From Beta vulgaris subsp. vulgaris (lineage: Eukaryota; Streptophyta; Magnoliopsida; Caryophyllales; Amaranthaceae): a stretch of DNA of 64,000 nucleotides. Below the pieces are notes generated by a model. The model was not told the DNA's origin. It ran no database searches and was given only the letters and a program-made list of their open reading frames with translations. This document shows, piece after piece, positions 21,807 through 32,529 of the stretch. The stretch covers positions 42,995,492-43,059,491 of the forward strand of contig NC_079203.1 in assembly GCF_026745355.1 (NCBI RefSeq), in the 5' to 3' direction. Position numbers and translations under genes: made by a program. Position 1 is the stretch's first letter; every line of letters begins with the position of its first letter.

Positions 21807-24627
21807 ATGGATCGTACTTGGATGTATGGTAGTCGTGAATCGATTGAGTTTGTGAATGGGGTCTTGGAATTCTGTAGAAGTGCATTAGAATATCAAACAT
21901 CCTCTGGAGCAGTCGACTTTTATTGTCCTTGTTTGGATTGTAGAAATGTGAGCAAGGTTAGTAGTATACATGTGGTTAGGGAGCATGTCTTTCGTCGTGG
22001 GTTTAGGCCTCAATACCACATTGTGGATTGTCGAGGTACAAGCGTGAAGGAGCTGGATGTACCACCAGCCAAGGTGTTGTGGTATCTACCCATAATACCT
22101 AGATTTAAGCGCATGTTCTCAATTAAAGGAGATGCGAAGAATTTAAGGTGGCATGCAGATCGTAGGAAGAAAGACGGTCTGCTCGCTGCTGATTCGCCTG
22201 AGTGGAAAACTATCGACAGGGTGTATAAGTCATTTGGTAATGAGGATAGGAATCTGAGGCTTGGATTATGTATGGCATGAACCCTTTTGGCAATCTCAGC
22301 TCGCAGCATAGTACATGGCCAGTAGCTTTAGTGGTTTACAACTTGTCTCCTTGGTTGTGCATGAAACGCAAGTACATGATGTTGTCGCTTCTTATATCGG
22401 GGTCCAAACAACATGAAATGACATAGATGTATACCTTCAGCCGCTTGTTGAAGATTTACAGAAGATGTGGACCGAAGGAGTGTTAGTATTTGATGCGTAT
22501 GCTAATGAGATGTTCACTCTGCGTGCCATGCTTTTTTGTACTATGAACGATTATCCAGCTTATGGGAACTTATCGGGTAGTATAAGAGACTAAAGGAAAA
22601 CAACCTTTGCCCGATTTGTTTAGATGACATGAAATCTATACACCTTAAGGGTTGCAAACATGTGTATATGCGCACACGAAGGCTCCTCAGCCGCGACCAT
22701 CCCTATCGTTTAGAGTTTTAAGAAGAAGGCATTCGATGGGACGGTTGAAGAAGAAGTTGTCCATAGACCATTAACTGGTACTGAAGTTTATAATCAGGAT
22801 GGTGAAGGGCATTGAAACAGTTTTGGTAAACCTGCTAGTGAGGTTGATAGACCTACAGGAATATAGAAAAAACAATCCATTTTTCGGAAACTCCCATATT
22901 GGGAAAATCTAAAGGTCAGACATTGTTTGGATGTCATGCACATAGAGAAGGATGTGTGTGAAGCTATTATCGCGACACTTGTGAATATTCCGGGCAAGAC
23001 AAAAGATGTTAAGGCGTCACGACTTTACTTGGAAAAAGAGGGGATTCGACCAGAGTTGTGGGCTCAGAAAAGGGACGGAAGGAAGAAGAAAAGAGGGGAG
23101 GAAAGGGTTGATGATGAAACTCAGAAAAGTAAAAAGGTGGAGGATTCGGAGAAGAATTATTTGCCACCAGCTTGCTACACGATGTCGCGTGCAGAGAAAC
23201 GGATTTTTTGCGAGTCATTGTATGGCATTAAGGTCCCTACTGGCTACTCATCGAATATGAAGCGCTTTGTTACCTTAAATGGTGAGTTGAAGTTATCGAG
23301 TATGAAATCGCACGATTGTCATGTCATGATGCAAGTATTCTTACCGATTGCAATTCGTGGGATACTTCCAAAGCATGTGAGGCACACCATTACAAAACTG
23401 TGTTCATTTTTTCATTCAATCTGCAGCAAAGTCCTAGACCCGTCGACCCTCGATTCCTTGCAATCCAGAGTAGTTGAAACTCTATGCAAATTTGAGATGT
23501 ATTTCCCCCCCGCATTCTTTGACATTATGGTCCATCTCATTGTCCATCTAGTTCGAGAAATTAAGCTGTGTGGTCCAGTGTTTTTGAGGTGGTGCTATCC
23601 TTTTGAAATATATATGGGAACTTTGAAGGATAAAGTTCGGAATCCTGCACAACCAGAAGGTAGTATAATTCAAGGGATTGTGGGTGAAGAGATCAGTAAT
23701 TTTGTGGCTGAGTATTTTGCTAGTGTTGATCCTGTTGGACTTCCGACATCCCGACACGAGGGCAAACTTGAGGGCAAGGGTACAATTGGTTCAAAATTGA
23801 TCACACCTTCCGTATAAACAAGCTCACTTATTTGTATTGCATCACGTACCAGATGTCCATCCTTATTTAAGTGAACATATGGAGGAATTACGTGTTAGCA
23901 ATCCTGGAAAGGAGTGAGGGCATTGACGCAAATGCATAACAAGACTTTCATTGATTGGTTTCATAAACGAGTACTCAATGATTTGGTGAAAGTGTTCCTG
24001 AAACAGTCAAGTGGTTAGCATTTGGTCCTCGTGAAGCTGTATGCTCTTATGAGGGTTATGATATTAATGGGTATACGTGAACGTCAAGATCTGAAGTCAA
24101 GATCGCAACAAAATAGTGGTGTTTCACTTGTGGCGTCGTCTACACAATATGCAAGCTCGAAAGATAAGTCGCATGTACATGCTGAAAGCAACTATTATGG
24201 GCAATACAAGAAATATGGGAGCTGGACTACTGTACTTTTAATATTTGCCTCTTGTGTTGCACGTGGGTGAACAATAATCGACGTTGTGTAAGAAACGATG
24301 ATCCTTGCGGTTTCACCTTGTTGACCTTAGTCGTCTACGTGAAACTGAGGAGCCATTTGTAATTGCATCACAAGTCAAGCAAGTATTTTTTGTAACTGAT
24401 CCTGCTGATCATAAGTGGTCAATGGTAAAAGGAGTATCCTCGGTATTGGTGATGTTGATAATGAGGAGGAATATGATGCATTTGAAGACCTCCCCCCTTT
24501 TACCTATCCTGAGATTTGTGTGGAAGATGATGTAAATATGTCGGAGAACTATATGCGTGTAGATCACACGGAAGGGATAAATGTACTTGAGGATCCTGTG
24601 AAACGGCGGAAGGTCAATAAATCATGA
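21807..24627 (+). pseudogene. CACTA transposase (tnp2 type), frame-broken
   Basis: Starts MDRTWMYG, the opening of the transposase-associated domain, with a Cys cluster CPCLDC at about residues 38-43. The tnp2 core follows (NPFGNLSS and MHIEKDVCE are legible), then the DUF4218 region (FLPIAIRGILP, YPFEIYMGTLKD, about 23310-23640) and a DUF4216-like end (CGFTLVDLSR, FVIASQVKQVF, about 24306-24410). The product would excise and insert the element by recognising the CACTA ends. The frame is lost near 22270-22280, stops occur near 22425 and 22590 and in 22690-22865, and more shifts follow 23817. The domain order is complete but the gene is not translatable. Related copies elsewhere in the genome are expected to be the active source. 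Confidence 0.88.
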
Positions 24628-24654
24628 GACATAAACTCAGGTGTGTAATTTCTC

Positions 24655-25655
24655 CATTTCCGGCCTATTTTGGCCTTTTCGCTCCCAAATCGTACTTATC
24701 GAGTGATTTAACCCCAAATTTTCTTTGAACATGATTATATGATGTATAATGTAACTAGTATGTAGATTGTTAGGCTTAATTTGTTGTTGGTTGCATTTCG
24801 GGAACGAAAAGGCCATTTCCGGCTATTTTGGCCTATTTTGGCCTTTTCGCTCCCAAATCGTACTTATCGAGTGATTTAACCCCAAATTTCTTTGAACATG
24901 ATTATATGATGTATAATGTAACTAGTAGTAGATTGTTAGGCTTAATTTCTTGTTGGTTGCATTTCGAGAACGAAAAGGCCATTTCCGCCTATTTTGGCCT
25001 TTTCGCTCCCAAATCGTACTTATCGAGTGATTTAACCCCAAATTTTCTTTGAACATGATTATATGATGTATAATGTAACTAGTATGTAGATTGTTAGGCT
25101 TTAATTTGTTGTTGGTTGCATTTCGGGAACGAAAAGGCCATTTCCGGCCTATTTGGCCTATTTTGGCCTTTTCGCTCCCAAATCGTACTTATCGAGTGAT
25201 TTAACCCCAAATTTTCTTTGAACATGATTATATGATGTATAATGTAACTAGTATGTAGATTGTTAGGCTTTAATTTGTTGTTGGTTGCATTTCGGGAACG
25301 AAAAGGCCATTTCCGGCCTATTTTGGCCTTTTCGCTCCCAAATCGTACTTATCGAGTGATTTAACCCCAAATTTTCTTTGAACATGATTATATGATGTAT
25401 AATGTAATAGTATGTAGATTTTAGGCTTAATTTGTTGTTGGTTGCATTTCGGGAACGAAAAGGCCATTTCCGGCCTATTTTGGCCTATTTTGCTTTTCGC
25501 TCCCAAATCGTACTTATCGAGTGATTTAACCCCAAATTTTCTTTGAACATGATTATATGATGTATATATGTAACTAGTATGTAGATTGTTAGGCTTTAAT
25601 TTGTTGTTGGTTGCATTTCGGGAACGAAAAGGCCATTTCCGGCCTAATTTGGCCA
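24655..25655 (+). repeat. CACTA internal array 1, ~160-170-bp unit, about six copies
   Basis: Each unit contains GGCCTTTTCGCTCCC, CGTACTTATCGAGTGATTTA, GAACATGATTATATGATG, and GGGAACGAAAAGGCC. The first and last of these phrases are inverted repeats that meet at unit junctions and form a hairpin there. The array lies between the transposase stop and the start of the second gene, ahead of a good acceptor (TTTCAG at 26058-26063), so it may be intronic. A related array is at 29250-30010. Confidence 0.9.
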
Positions 25656-25669
25656 TTTGGCCTTTTCCC

Positions 25670-26025
25670 TTCCTTGCCACCCCCTCCCCCACCTGCCACC
25701 CCCTCCCCTACCCTGCTGCCACCTCCCCCCTGCTATCCCCTCCCCTGCTGACCCCCCCTCTCCCCCTGCTGCACCCCCCCTGTTGCCCCCCCTCCCCCCT
25801 GCTGCCCCCCTCCCCCTACTGCCCCCCTCCCCCACCTGTCGCCCCCTCCTGCCCCCCCTCCCCCTGCTGCCCCCTCCCCCCCCTGCTCACCCCCCTCCCC
25901 CCTGCTGCACCCCTCCCCCGCTGCACCCCTCCCCCTCCCCCTCTCTGCACCCCCTCCCCCTGCTGCACACCCCTCCTCCCCCACCTGCTGCCCCCTCCCT
26001 CTGCACACCCCCTCGCGCCCTAAAT
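25670..26025. repeat. C-rich tract in the CACTA element
   Basis: About 350 bases of CCCCCTGCTGCC-type sequence on the plus strand. The minus strand is correspondingly G-rich and could form G-quadruplexes. Proline- or glycine-rich frames across it are artefacts. Confidence 0.9.
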
Positions 26026-26067
26026 GTTTTTTTAATTAATTCGTATGTTTTGTACAATTTCAGGGAC

Positions 26068-29000
26068 ATGGCGGAGGTGCATACGGATACGAGTGCGGAA
26101 CACACTACCGAGGATGAGTGTTCGATACAGAGAAAGGAACAACGGCAATTGGTTATGGCTCGCCGTGAAGAAAAAGGTTACAAAGGCCAAGTAAGAACTT
26201 GGACACGAAAAAGAGGAAAGGAAGGGGACCTACAAACTACAAAGTCACTAGGGAAACCCACCCTAATGACTTTGGATTACGATCATTTGGGGCAACCTTG
26301 TGGAAAATGGCGTCAAAAGTATGCCATGCAAGTTGGGATTTGCATGCATAAGCTCTCCATTCTCCACTCATGGAAAGAGGTCCCCGAGCTTTGAAGAAGA
26401 TGATTTGGGAAGATACTATGGTAAGATTCGCGTACAATTACGTTTAGAATCTTAACACTTTAGTTAAATATACTATGTAATATTTACTAATTTGTGAAAT
26501 GCGTTCTTTGTAGAATCAATTCCATATTCCAAATGATGAAGCGAAGAAGATTTGTTTCTATCCGCGGTTGCCCAGAGGTTCCGAGACTTCAAGGCCAAGC
26601 TAGTGTCGGGGTGGATCACGAAGCGGAGAAAAGTCGGGGAACAAAGAAGAAGAAATCTACGACGGGGAGCAACACCTTCTTCTGAGGCTTCACAGGACAC
26701 ATCATTTGAGGCGCCCTCAAGCTTCCATATCAGATATGGAGGCATATCACAGCTGAGGAGTGGCATGCATTTGTTGCACAAAAAACAACCCCAAAGCTGT
26801 TGTAAGAATTTTTTACTAGCTAAGATTTAATACTTTTAGATCCAATATTATTGTATAACACCATATCTAACCTTTGTTTATATTTGTGTGTTTCAGGCAT
26901 CTCGTGAGAAAAATAGCGCGAATGCAAAAGCTAGGAAGCACTATCACCATCTGGGTTCTCAGTCGTATGGTCAGGCGAGAGAATCGTGGATGTAAACCAT
27001 TACCCCACGATTGCGTCGACCACGGCATCGGGCACTAGCTCTACGACGACAGTTGCACAGCGGCAACCAGATAGAGCGCTCGATTGGTGGTGTTCCATGC
27101 ATGGGGTTGATGCAAAGGGACAGAGAGTCATACCTGATCCCGGAACAAAACAGATAGCTAATGCCATTGTAAGTACATATTATAAGTTTTTGATAAGGTT
27201 TACATAATAATATAACTTGTGCGCTCACGAGTATTTCTCTCTTATCCTTATGCAGATTGGCTTGAAGGAAAAGGAGGCAACTGGTGAGTTCACTCCTAGA
27301 GGACAAGTTGATGCCTTACACGAGACTCTAGGACGGGACCAATATGGACGTGTGAGGGCGTAGGAGGTGTCCGCCTCGGGGTAGAAAGGTGTATGGTGAT
27401 CAATACACCTCTACGTCAAGATCCAGTGCCTCTAGTGTCAATTCATCACCTTCCATAGATGTGGAGGCTATGAAAGCCCGCTTCGGGAGGAGCTCAGAGC
27501 GGAGATGACTCAGAATTTCAACGCCATTTTGGCGCAGATGGGCTTACCGACTTTTGGTGCTTTCACGCAGGGCAGTGTTCCTACGCACCTGTTCTACGCA
27601 GCCTCATCCATATCCGGAGTTCACGGTAATCATTTAATATCACAACTATTGTTCTTAAATATGTTGTTTCATAGACTAACTATGAATAGAGTTTTTTTTT
27701 AAAGGAAGAGACACCATGTGAGCTATAAATCAAGGAGATGGTCATGGTAGTTTCATTATCGTGGTTATGGATCTGACAGCCCCCTAGGGACCGGGTACGA
27801 TTGCACAACCAGCCAGTCGCTGATATTCACTATGTGGTCAGCGTTTCAGACATTGTGCCCGGTTTCGAAGCATTTCCTCTTCCGCTGCCGAATGCAGGAG
27901 TTGGTGTACAGTTATTGTCTGATGCCCTTGGCAGTTATATTCTATGGCCGCGTGCATTGGTGCGGTTATCAGATCAGGTACAATGATTAACATAAGTTAT
28001 ATACATAGTTTTCTTTTATAGTTCCTATATATGATTGTCAGTAATATCTTTTAATTTAACTAATTACTAGGGTTCGGGGAAGGCCGACAGGAAGGGAAAG
28101 AAGGTAGCTTCACCTCAGGGAGGCCGACGTGCCCAAGTGGAGAAAGTAAATGTTTCTACGGCAAAGTCTCCACTCATTACGGATATGGAGGTGGTGCAAG
28201 GCCTTACTCAACCGTGCTTCTGGCTACATGAGTGCGTTAGCGATGCAGACGATGAAGCAATGATTGAGATTAAGTTGTCGGACCACCAATTCCACTACAT
28301 TGAGGAAACATCGACCTTCATTTCTAAGGTGATATTAAAGAATTCTTACTTGGGAAGAGTTGAATGTTTCCATGATACAAACATTCATGAGGTAATACTT
28401 TATTAGTATATTAAATTAATAAATAACATATATGCCTTAATTAAGTAGTATTCAATCCAACTAATAATAACTTCCATAATAAGTAAGTTTTATTTTTATC
28501 AATATGAATTCTCAGGCTATTATACAATGATTTGAGGCATCTAGTCAGCCAATGTTTGGTTGGTTATGTCCAAGCTTTGTACGAGATAAGTTGCGTACAA
28601 AACGAAAAGGAGGTGAAAGCATATCTCAAGGATTCTTTGAACGCATGTTCTCGTATGGATATAAGATCATTCTTCTTCCTTACATTGAATCGTATGCTTC
28701 TTAAACTCACTTTTTATATTAATTAAATTGACCTATTAGTTGTTCTACGATAAAATAACATTTTTATTGTTGTAGGAACCATTGGACACTGATTGCAATA
28801 TGTTTGTCACGTAACGAAGTCTACCACTTTGATTCTTTGCGTAAAGGAACAATACGGTCCTTACTAGTCAAATCATTGTTAAATAGGTAGCCTAATCGAA
28901 ACTATATGCACACTTAGCTTATTAAATATTAAATGTACATCTAATCTTATAATAATGTATTGATGTAGTGTGATGAAGAAGATTACTGCATCTGGACTTC

Positions 29001-30211
29001 GACAAGGAAACCCCTGTTTGGTATTTAGTCGAGGTAACATGAGTAATTTTTTGCATCCTTTTATAGAAACACATAATACACATCTAACATGTCATTTATT
29101 GCATCTTTGGTGAATTTTATGTCCGGTACAAGAAGGTGGACTGCGTGTGGGTATTACGTCATGAGGTTCATGCTCGATATCGTCAACATTGCAAAGATGT
29201 TGGTGATCTTCAAAGGTATGTAACTTTTAGGTTTCCAATTGTTGTTTGTTGCATTTCCGGCCTATTTTGCCTTTTCGCTCCCAAAATATTATAATGATTT
29301 AACCCAAATTCTCTTTGAACATGATTATATGAGGCATAATATAACTAGTATGTAGATTCTTAGGCTTGCATTTTTGTTGGTTGCATTTCGGGAACGAAAA
29401 GGTCCATTTCGGCCTATTTTGGCCTTTTCGCTCCCAAAATGTACTTATGAAGTGATTTAACCCCAAATTCTTTTGAACATGATTATATGAGGCATAATAT
29501 AACTAGTATGTAGATTCTTAGGCTTGCATATGTTGTTGGTTGCATTTCGGGAACGAAAAAGGCCATTTGGCCTATTTTGGCCTTTTCGCTCCCAAAATGT
29601 ACTTATGAAGTGATTTAACCCAAATTCTCTTTGAACATGATTATATGAGGCATAATATAACTAGTATGTAGATTCTTAGGCTTGCATTGTTGTTGGTTGC
29701 ATTTCGGGAACGAAAAGGCCATTTCCGGCCTATTTTGGCCTTTTCGCTCCCAAAATGTACTTATGAATGATTTAACCCCAAATTCTTTTGAACATGATTA
29801 TATGAGGATAATATAACTAGTATGTAGATTCTTAGGCTTGCATTTTTTTGGTTGCATTTCGAGAACGACAAGTCATTTCCGGCCTATTTTGGCCTTTTCG
29901 CTCCCAAAATGTACTTATTAAGTCATTTAACCCCAAATTTTCTTTGAACATGATTATATGAGATATATTATAACTAGTGTGTAGACTTTTAGGCTTGCAT
30001 TTGATTTTGATTGAATTTCGGGAAGGTATATGTCATTTTTAGAAGTACTAACTACGGTAAAATGATGATATTTAAATATGTGTTTATTCCTTGGTTGTTT
30101 TGCAAGGTTTATGCGAATTCCACACCACGTTTGAGGAACTTCACCAAAGAAGAAATTGATGAAGTTCGGGATAAGTTGGCGTCCCACACTACCGATGATT
30201 GCATAAGATGA
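26068..30211 (+). pseudogene. CACTA second gene with Ulp1-type (C48) peptidase domain
   Basis: A multi-exon gene. Putative exons from GT/AG signals are 26064-26420, 26514-26801, 26897-27168, 27256-27625, about 27715-27977, 28071-28391, 28516-28690, 28776-28887, 28969-29033, 29131-29214 and 30106-30211. The N-terminal part resembles the plant En/Spm Transposase_24 type (GQPCGKWRQKY, then SANAKARKHYHH). A middle block with DALGSYILWPRALVR matches the domain that commonly precedes the peptidase in such proteins (DUF8039, from memory). The C-terminal part is Ulp1-like: NHWTLIAI supplies the His, YHFDSL the Asp, and ACGYYVMRFMLDIV the Cys (TGT 29146-29148). It probably aids transposition; a role in removing SUMO-like tags is only implied by the fold. 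Frameshifts near 26380 and 27360 and further damage suggest it is no longer intact. Confidence 0.75.
29250..30010 (+). repeat. CACTA internal array 2, ~155-bp unit, about five copies
   Basis: Same unit family as array 1: the GGCCTTTTCGCTCCC and GGGAACGAAAAGGCC arms, GAACATGATTATATGAGG and AACTAGTATGTAGATT. It differs consistently at several positions (AAAATGTACTTATGAAGTG). It sits inside the last putative intron of the second gene, between the donor at 29215 and the acceptor at 30105. Confidence 0.9.
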
Positions 30212-30339
30212 GATTTTACTCGAATGTACTAGTTTCAATCAATCCTATGTACACTTTTAACATTATTAAATATATTTGAAGTTAGTTATTACCTTTCTCC
30301 ACTTGTCATATATTATCGTATTGCAATTTGCATTTTTTT

Positions 30340-30590
30340 TTGTCCAAGGGAGGTTTTGGGTGGGGTGGTGGGGATGGGGGTGGGGTGGTGGGGGCTGCTG
30401 GGGTGGGGTGGTGGGGGCTGCGGGGTGGGGGCAGTGGGGTGGGGGTGGGAGGTGGGAGGCAGTGGGGTGCGGGTGCGGGTGGGGGTGGGGCTGCTGGGGT
30501 GGGGGCAGTGGGGTGGGGCTGCTGGGGTGGGGGCAGTGGGGGGTGGGGGTGAGGGCTGGGAGGGGGGGTTGTGCTGCTGTCCTGCTGTGT
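30340..30590. repeat. G-rich tract in the CACTA element
   Basis: About 250 bases of GGGGTGGGGGC/GCTGCTGGG-type sequence on the plus strand, with many runs of three or more G. It is a strong G-quadruplex candidate. It mirrors the C-rich tract at 25670-26025. Confidence 0.9.
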
Positions 30591-30619
30591 GCAGGCTGTG
30601 TGCACGCAAAAAAAAAAAG

Positions 30620-30985
30620 AAGGGCTGGGAATAAAGGGATGCGCTAGTTCCAACTAGCGCAACCCTTCTATGAATAAAGGGTTGCGCTAGTTCCAACTAG
30701 CGCAACCCTTCTTTTAAGAAGGGCTGCACTAGTTCCAACTAGCGCAACCCTTCTTCTTAGAAGGGCAGCCCTTCTAAACTTAGAAGGGCTGCGCTTTACA
30801 ACAAGCGCAACCCTTCTAAGCTAGAAGGGATGCGCCTTTTACAAAAAAGCGCAGCCCTTCCTTTTGAAGGGCTGCGCTTTACTAGCGCAGCCCTACTTGT
30901 ATAGTGAATGGCTGCTATGGAAAGGGCTGCTGTCAAAAAGCGCAGCCCTACATGCCATTTTCAGTGCAGCCCTTCTTCTTTTTTC
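30620..30985. repeat. CACTA right subterminal palindrome array
   Basis: A run of about eight short palindromes, such as AAGGGTTGCGCTAGTT followed by its inverse after CC, and GAAGGGCTGCGCTTT...AAAGCGCAGCCCTTC. These are probable transposase-binding repeats leading into the right terminus. Confidence 0.88.
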
Positions 30986-31025
30986 CACTAGTGATATATA
31001 ATATAATTTTTCATAATCAAATAAG

Positions 31026-31117
31026 ATTCCGTTCTTTTGGACTAAATCAGCTGAATTGAACTACAAACTAGTAAGAGGAATTGAATTGTACTCAAATTAA
31101 GTCCAAAAGAATAGTGC
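31026..31117. mobile_element. Short Tourist-like MITE
   Basis: CCGTTCTTTTGGACT and AGTCCAAAAGAATAG inverted ends around about 60 bases of CAGCTGAATTGAACT-type sequence. It is the same family as 9480-9592. Confidence 0.65.
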
Positions 31118-32121
31118 TAAAAGTCACTTCTCAAGAAAACCGTCTCAAAATTTCTCAAAAATATCTTTTGGACCTTATACCAAATTTTTGAGAGGATTGA
31201 GATCTCTCTGTTGGAACTAACAATTTCAAAATTTTAAAAAAGCCCTTAAGAAACAGAGTGATACCAACATGCTTTTAGATTTGAAATTTTAATTTTTTTT
31301 TCAACTATAGTTTGTGTAAAGAACATCTCAATTATGCGGGTTGTCTTTCCAAAATGATCCAGCTATAAATAAATGCTTTCTTTTTTTCCATTTTTTTCAT
31401 CTATAAATTGTTAATGAACCCGTCATGTTCGTCAACTTTATGCGATCTAATATTTCTATCAAACATGACCGAATTCTATTCCGATGCATATAATCCATGA
31501 ATATATTGTTTTTTTTTTACCTAAAGAAATTGGTTTAACAAATAAATCAATGATGTGTCCAAACTCTTATTGTTAATTAAATTCCTCTCTCTTTCCTCCC
31601 ATGGAAATTGATCCACCACTCTTGTTTCTGCTGCTTCTTACTACAAGTCTACAACCGTATAAATATTCACTCCTCCCATGCCTTTCTTCTATAGTTTGGC
31701 AGTTTGCACTCCTTTATCTAACAACCCAGCCACTCCTAGGCCCCAGCCTTCACAAATCATGCTTGCAGTTCTTCACCCAGCTAGCTAGCTTCTAGCCACT
31801 GCTAGTGCCCACCAAGGCCGAGGCAGGCACCAAGTGTCCATGACTCTACTAGCACCACGCCACCACCAAGTCCAACCCACCTGTGACCTGAATAACTTGA
31901 CTTGATGGTTGATGCCAAATCAATGACCCAAGTGCTTCCCTCAATTCCCACATACTACTTTCAAGTTTCAACGACAACCCAGCCACCACTACTATTTCCC
32001 ACTTCTGCTCCTCGGACTAGAGACTAAAGAGATATGGTTTGTGGATTTTCGTTATTTTCTATTTATAAATTCATAACATTTTTAAACAAAATTATTTAGC
32101 CTTGGATTGAATTTTGAAGCT
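31118..32121. other. Gene-free DNA
   Basis: No recognised gene. A small frame at 31601-31795 starts with a hydrophobic stretch but shows no family resemblance and is probably accidental. Confidence 0.4.
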
Positions 32122-32126
32122 ATTAA

Positions 32127-32398
32127 TGTTGAGAAGGGTAGATATATTTAGTTTATACATCAGCCTAGTCCATGTAAGGGCCCATGGTCCATTTACTTCA
32201 TGTCTTATCTGCAATGATTGTCTTTGAGTGATCTTATGAAGATTCTAGGTAATTTTTTTTGTATTGTTGTGCTGGCGGCTGCCACCCTATACAATGTGTG
32301 CTCCTCCAATGTATGAGCTAAGAAAGAGTGAATAAAAAGGCGAGAAACCTAAATTTTTGTTGCTTTCTTTCTCCACACTCTATGCATCCATGTCTTCA
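32127..32398 (+). repeat. Copia 5' LTR
   Basis: 272 bases, TG...CA. It has about 30 bases more than the 3' LTR, mainly in a GTATGAGCTAAGAAAGAG segment, and contains the likely promoter and leader. Confidence 0.85.
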
Positions 32399-32529
32399 TG
32401 GTACCAGCTAGGCTCTAAACATGGCATCTTCCCTTCATGAATGCAGTAAAAACACCAAAAATATTCTTTAATACTTCTTTTTTTTTTTTAGAATAGAAAG
32501 TTTCTATCTTTATATAACCTTAACAAAAA

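Larger units (their letters stand above)
20197..30993 (+). mobile_element. CACTA (En/Spm) transposon, 10.8 kb
   Basis: Begins CACTAGGGAAAAAAAACAG and ends, inverted, CACTAGTGGAAAAAAGAAG, flanked by the 3-bp duplication ATA (20194-20196, 30994-30996). Subterminal palindromes of an AGGGCTGCGCT motif occur twice near the left end and about eight times near the right end, as expected for transposase-binding sites. The element encodes a tnp2-type transposase (decayed) and a second multi-exon gene with a Ulp1-type domain, both in the plus direction. It also contains two arrays of a ~160-bp repeat, C-rich and G-rich tracts, and a nested Stowaway. Termini are intact, so it might still be mobilised in trans, although its own transposase is broken. 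Confidence 0.95.

Noticed and set aside
24655..25655. CRISPR-like repeat array
   Set aside because: The units are 160-170 bp and continuous with no unique spacers, in a plant transposon.
25586..26394. Proline-rich protein of about 245 residues in the plus strand and Gly-rich frames in the minus strand
   Set aside because: Most of it is the C-rich tract; only the part from 26068 resembles a transposon protein.
30276..30696. Gly/Trp-rich and Pro-rich frames on both strands
   Set aside because: Artefacts of the G-rich tract near the CACTA right end.
31601..31795. 64-residue hydrophobic frame
   Set aside because: No family resemblance, no clear promoter context, and it ends without conserved features.
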